A DNA stretch of 64,000 nt, from positions 51,566 to 115,565 of the forward strand of contig CAMJPC010000008.1 of assembly GCA_946407705.1 (NCBI GenBank). The letters run 5' to 3'. How positions within the stretch are numbered: position 1 is the stretch's first letter; every line of letters begins with the position of its first letter. Below the pieces are notes generated by a model, which was not told where the DNA came from, did no database searches, and saw nothing but the letters and a program-made list of their open reading frames with translations. The translations under genes and the position numbers were made by a program. The DNA comes from an uncultured Clostridia bacterium (GTDB lineage: Bacteria; Bacillota; Clostridia; Saccharofermentanales; Saccharofermentanaceae). Positions 63,796-64,000 of this stretch are shown here, one piece after another.

Positions 63796-64000
63796 ATGAA
63801 GTATGATTTTGAACATTATCTGTCGGCAGGCCATGGGCGTGCTTATATGATTGCCAAGGCTGATCCGGAACGCTACCGCGACAGGATCATGGCGGCATGC
63901 AGGAAAGATTATTCTTTCGATATGCAAAGCGAAGGATCGCGTGCATTTCTGACTTATGATCTTATCTCACTATATGAAGATCCCACACCGTTTATCGAAG
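63796..64000 (+). CDS. Partial gene at the window edge, hypothetical protein
   Basis: The frame from ATG 63796 stays open to the end of the window (68 codons). It begins YDFEHYLSAGHGRAYMIAKA and includes SFDMQSEGSRAFLTYDLISL, the pattern of a family of helical-repeat proteins in Firmicutes that I recall but cannot name. Codon use is richer in G and C than in the genes before it. The rest lies outside the window. Confidence 0.6.
   Translation, partial: MKYDFEHYLSAGHGRAYMIAKADPERYRDRIMAACRKDYSFDMQSEGSRAFLTYDLISLYEDPTPFIE

Overview
The window looks like a chromosomal segment of a low-to-moderate GC Bacillota, most likely a gut or rumen Clostridia member of the Oscillospirales/Saccharofermentans type. 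The signs are strong AGGAGG ribosome binding sites, a Spo0A-type DNA-binding domain, BlaI/M56 regulation, ECF/zf-HC2 pairs, and a large ornate non-coding RNA of a kind best known from rumen Firmicutes. The lineage is an inference; there is no rRNA here.

Bases 1-25,650 are mostly housekeeping: DUF1015 protein, WYL regulator, alaS, HIT protein, trmB, gapdh, a TetR/flavo-ferredoxin divergent pair, a phosphoesterase, ligA, 5-formyl-THF cyclo-ligase, a Spo0A-C-like protein, HU, DUF1858, a 7TM histidine kinase with its response regulator, dinB, a YhcC-type radical SAM protein, a small export protein, hpt, a kinase/nuclease-like fusion, and tRNA-Thr(UGU). Between the export gene and hpt lies a roughly 680-nt gene-free stretch. 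It has a 10-bp closing helix that spans 520 nt and a strong terminator, so it is very probably a large structured RNA (ROOL-like is the best guess).

Bases 25,700-49,600 form a same-strand envelope-response island. It holds two paralogous OmpR/HisKA two-component systems, an ECF sigma/anti-sigma pair, a Fic protein, an HTH-membrane protein and an ABC exporter. These are followed by a BlaI-type repressor and a BlaR1-like M56 metallopeptidase whose C-terminal sensor is not a penicillin-binding domain. The same sensor-type domain recurs as four free-standing membrane-anchored paralogs around two copies of an ABC module. The second module has lost its ATPase by an internal deletion that left the last ten codons as a scar. 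I consider this sensor/ABC cluster the most promising undescribed system.

Bases 49,600-64,000 are AT-rich and carry about twenty small, mostly unrelated genes on one strand. Several look like immunity-type families (DUF4272, DUF6678-like, DUF4375-like). The tract also has a second Fic gene with TTCAA operators, a truncated sigma factor, and three duplicated gene fragments. It resembles a polyimmunity array built by repeated recombination. PhoB-like 11-bp phased direct repeats occur upstream of the first two-component operon. A different but mutually similar set occurs upstream of the first Fic gene and of one array gene, suggesting regulatory links between the island and the array.
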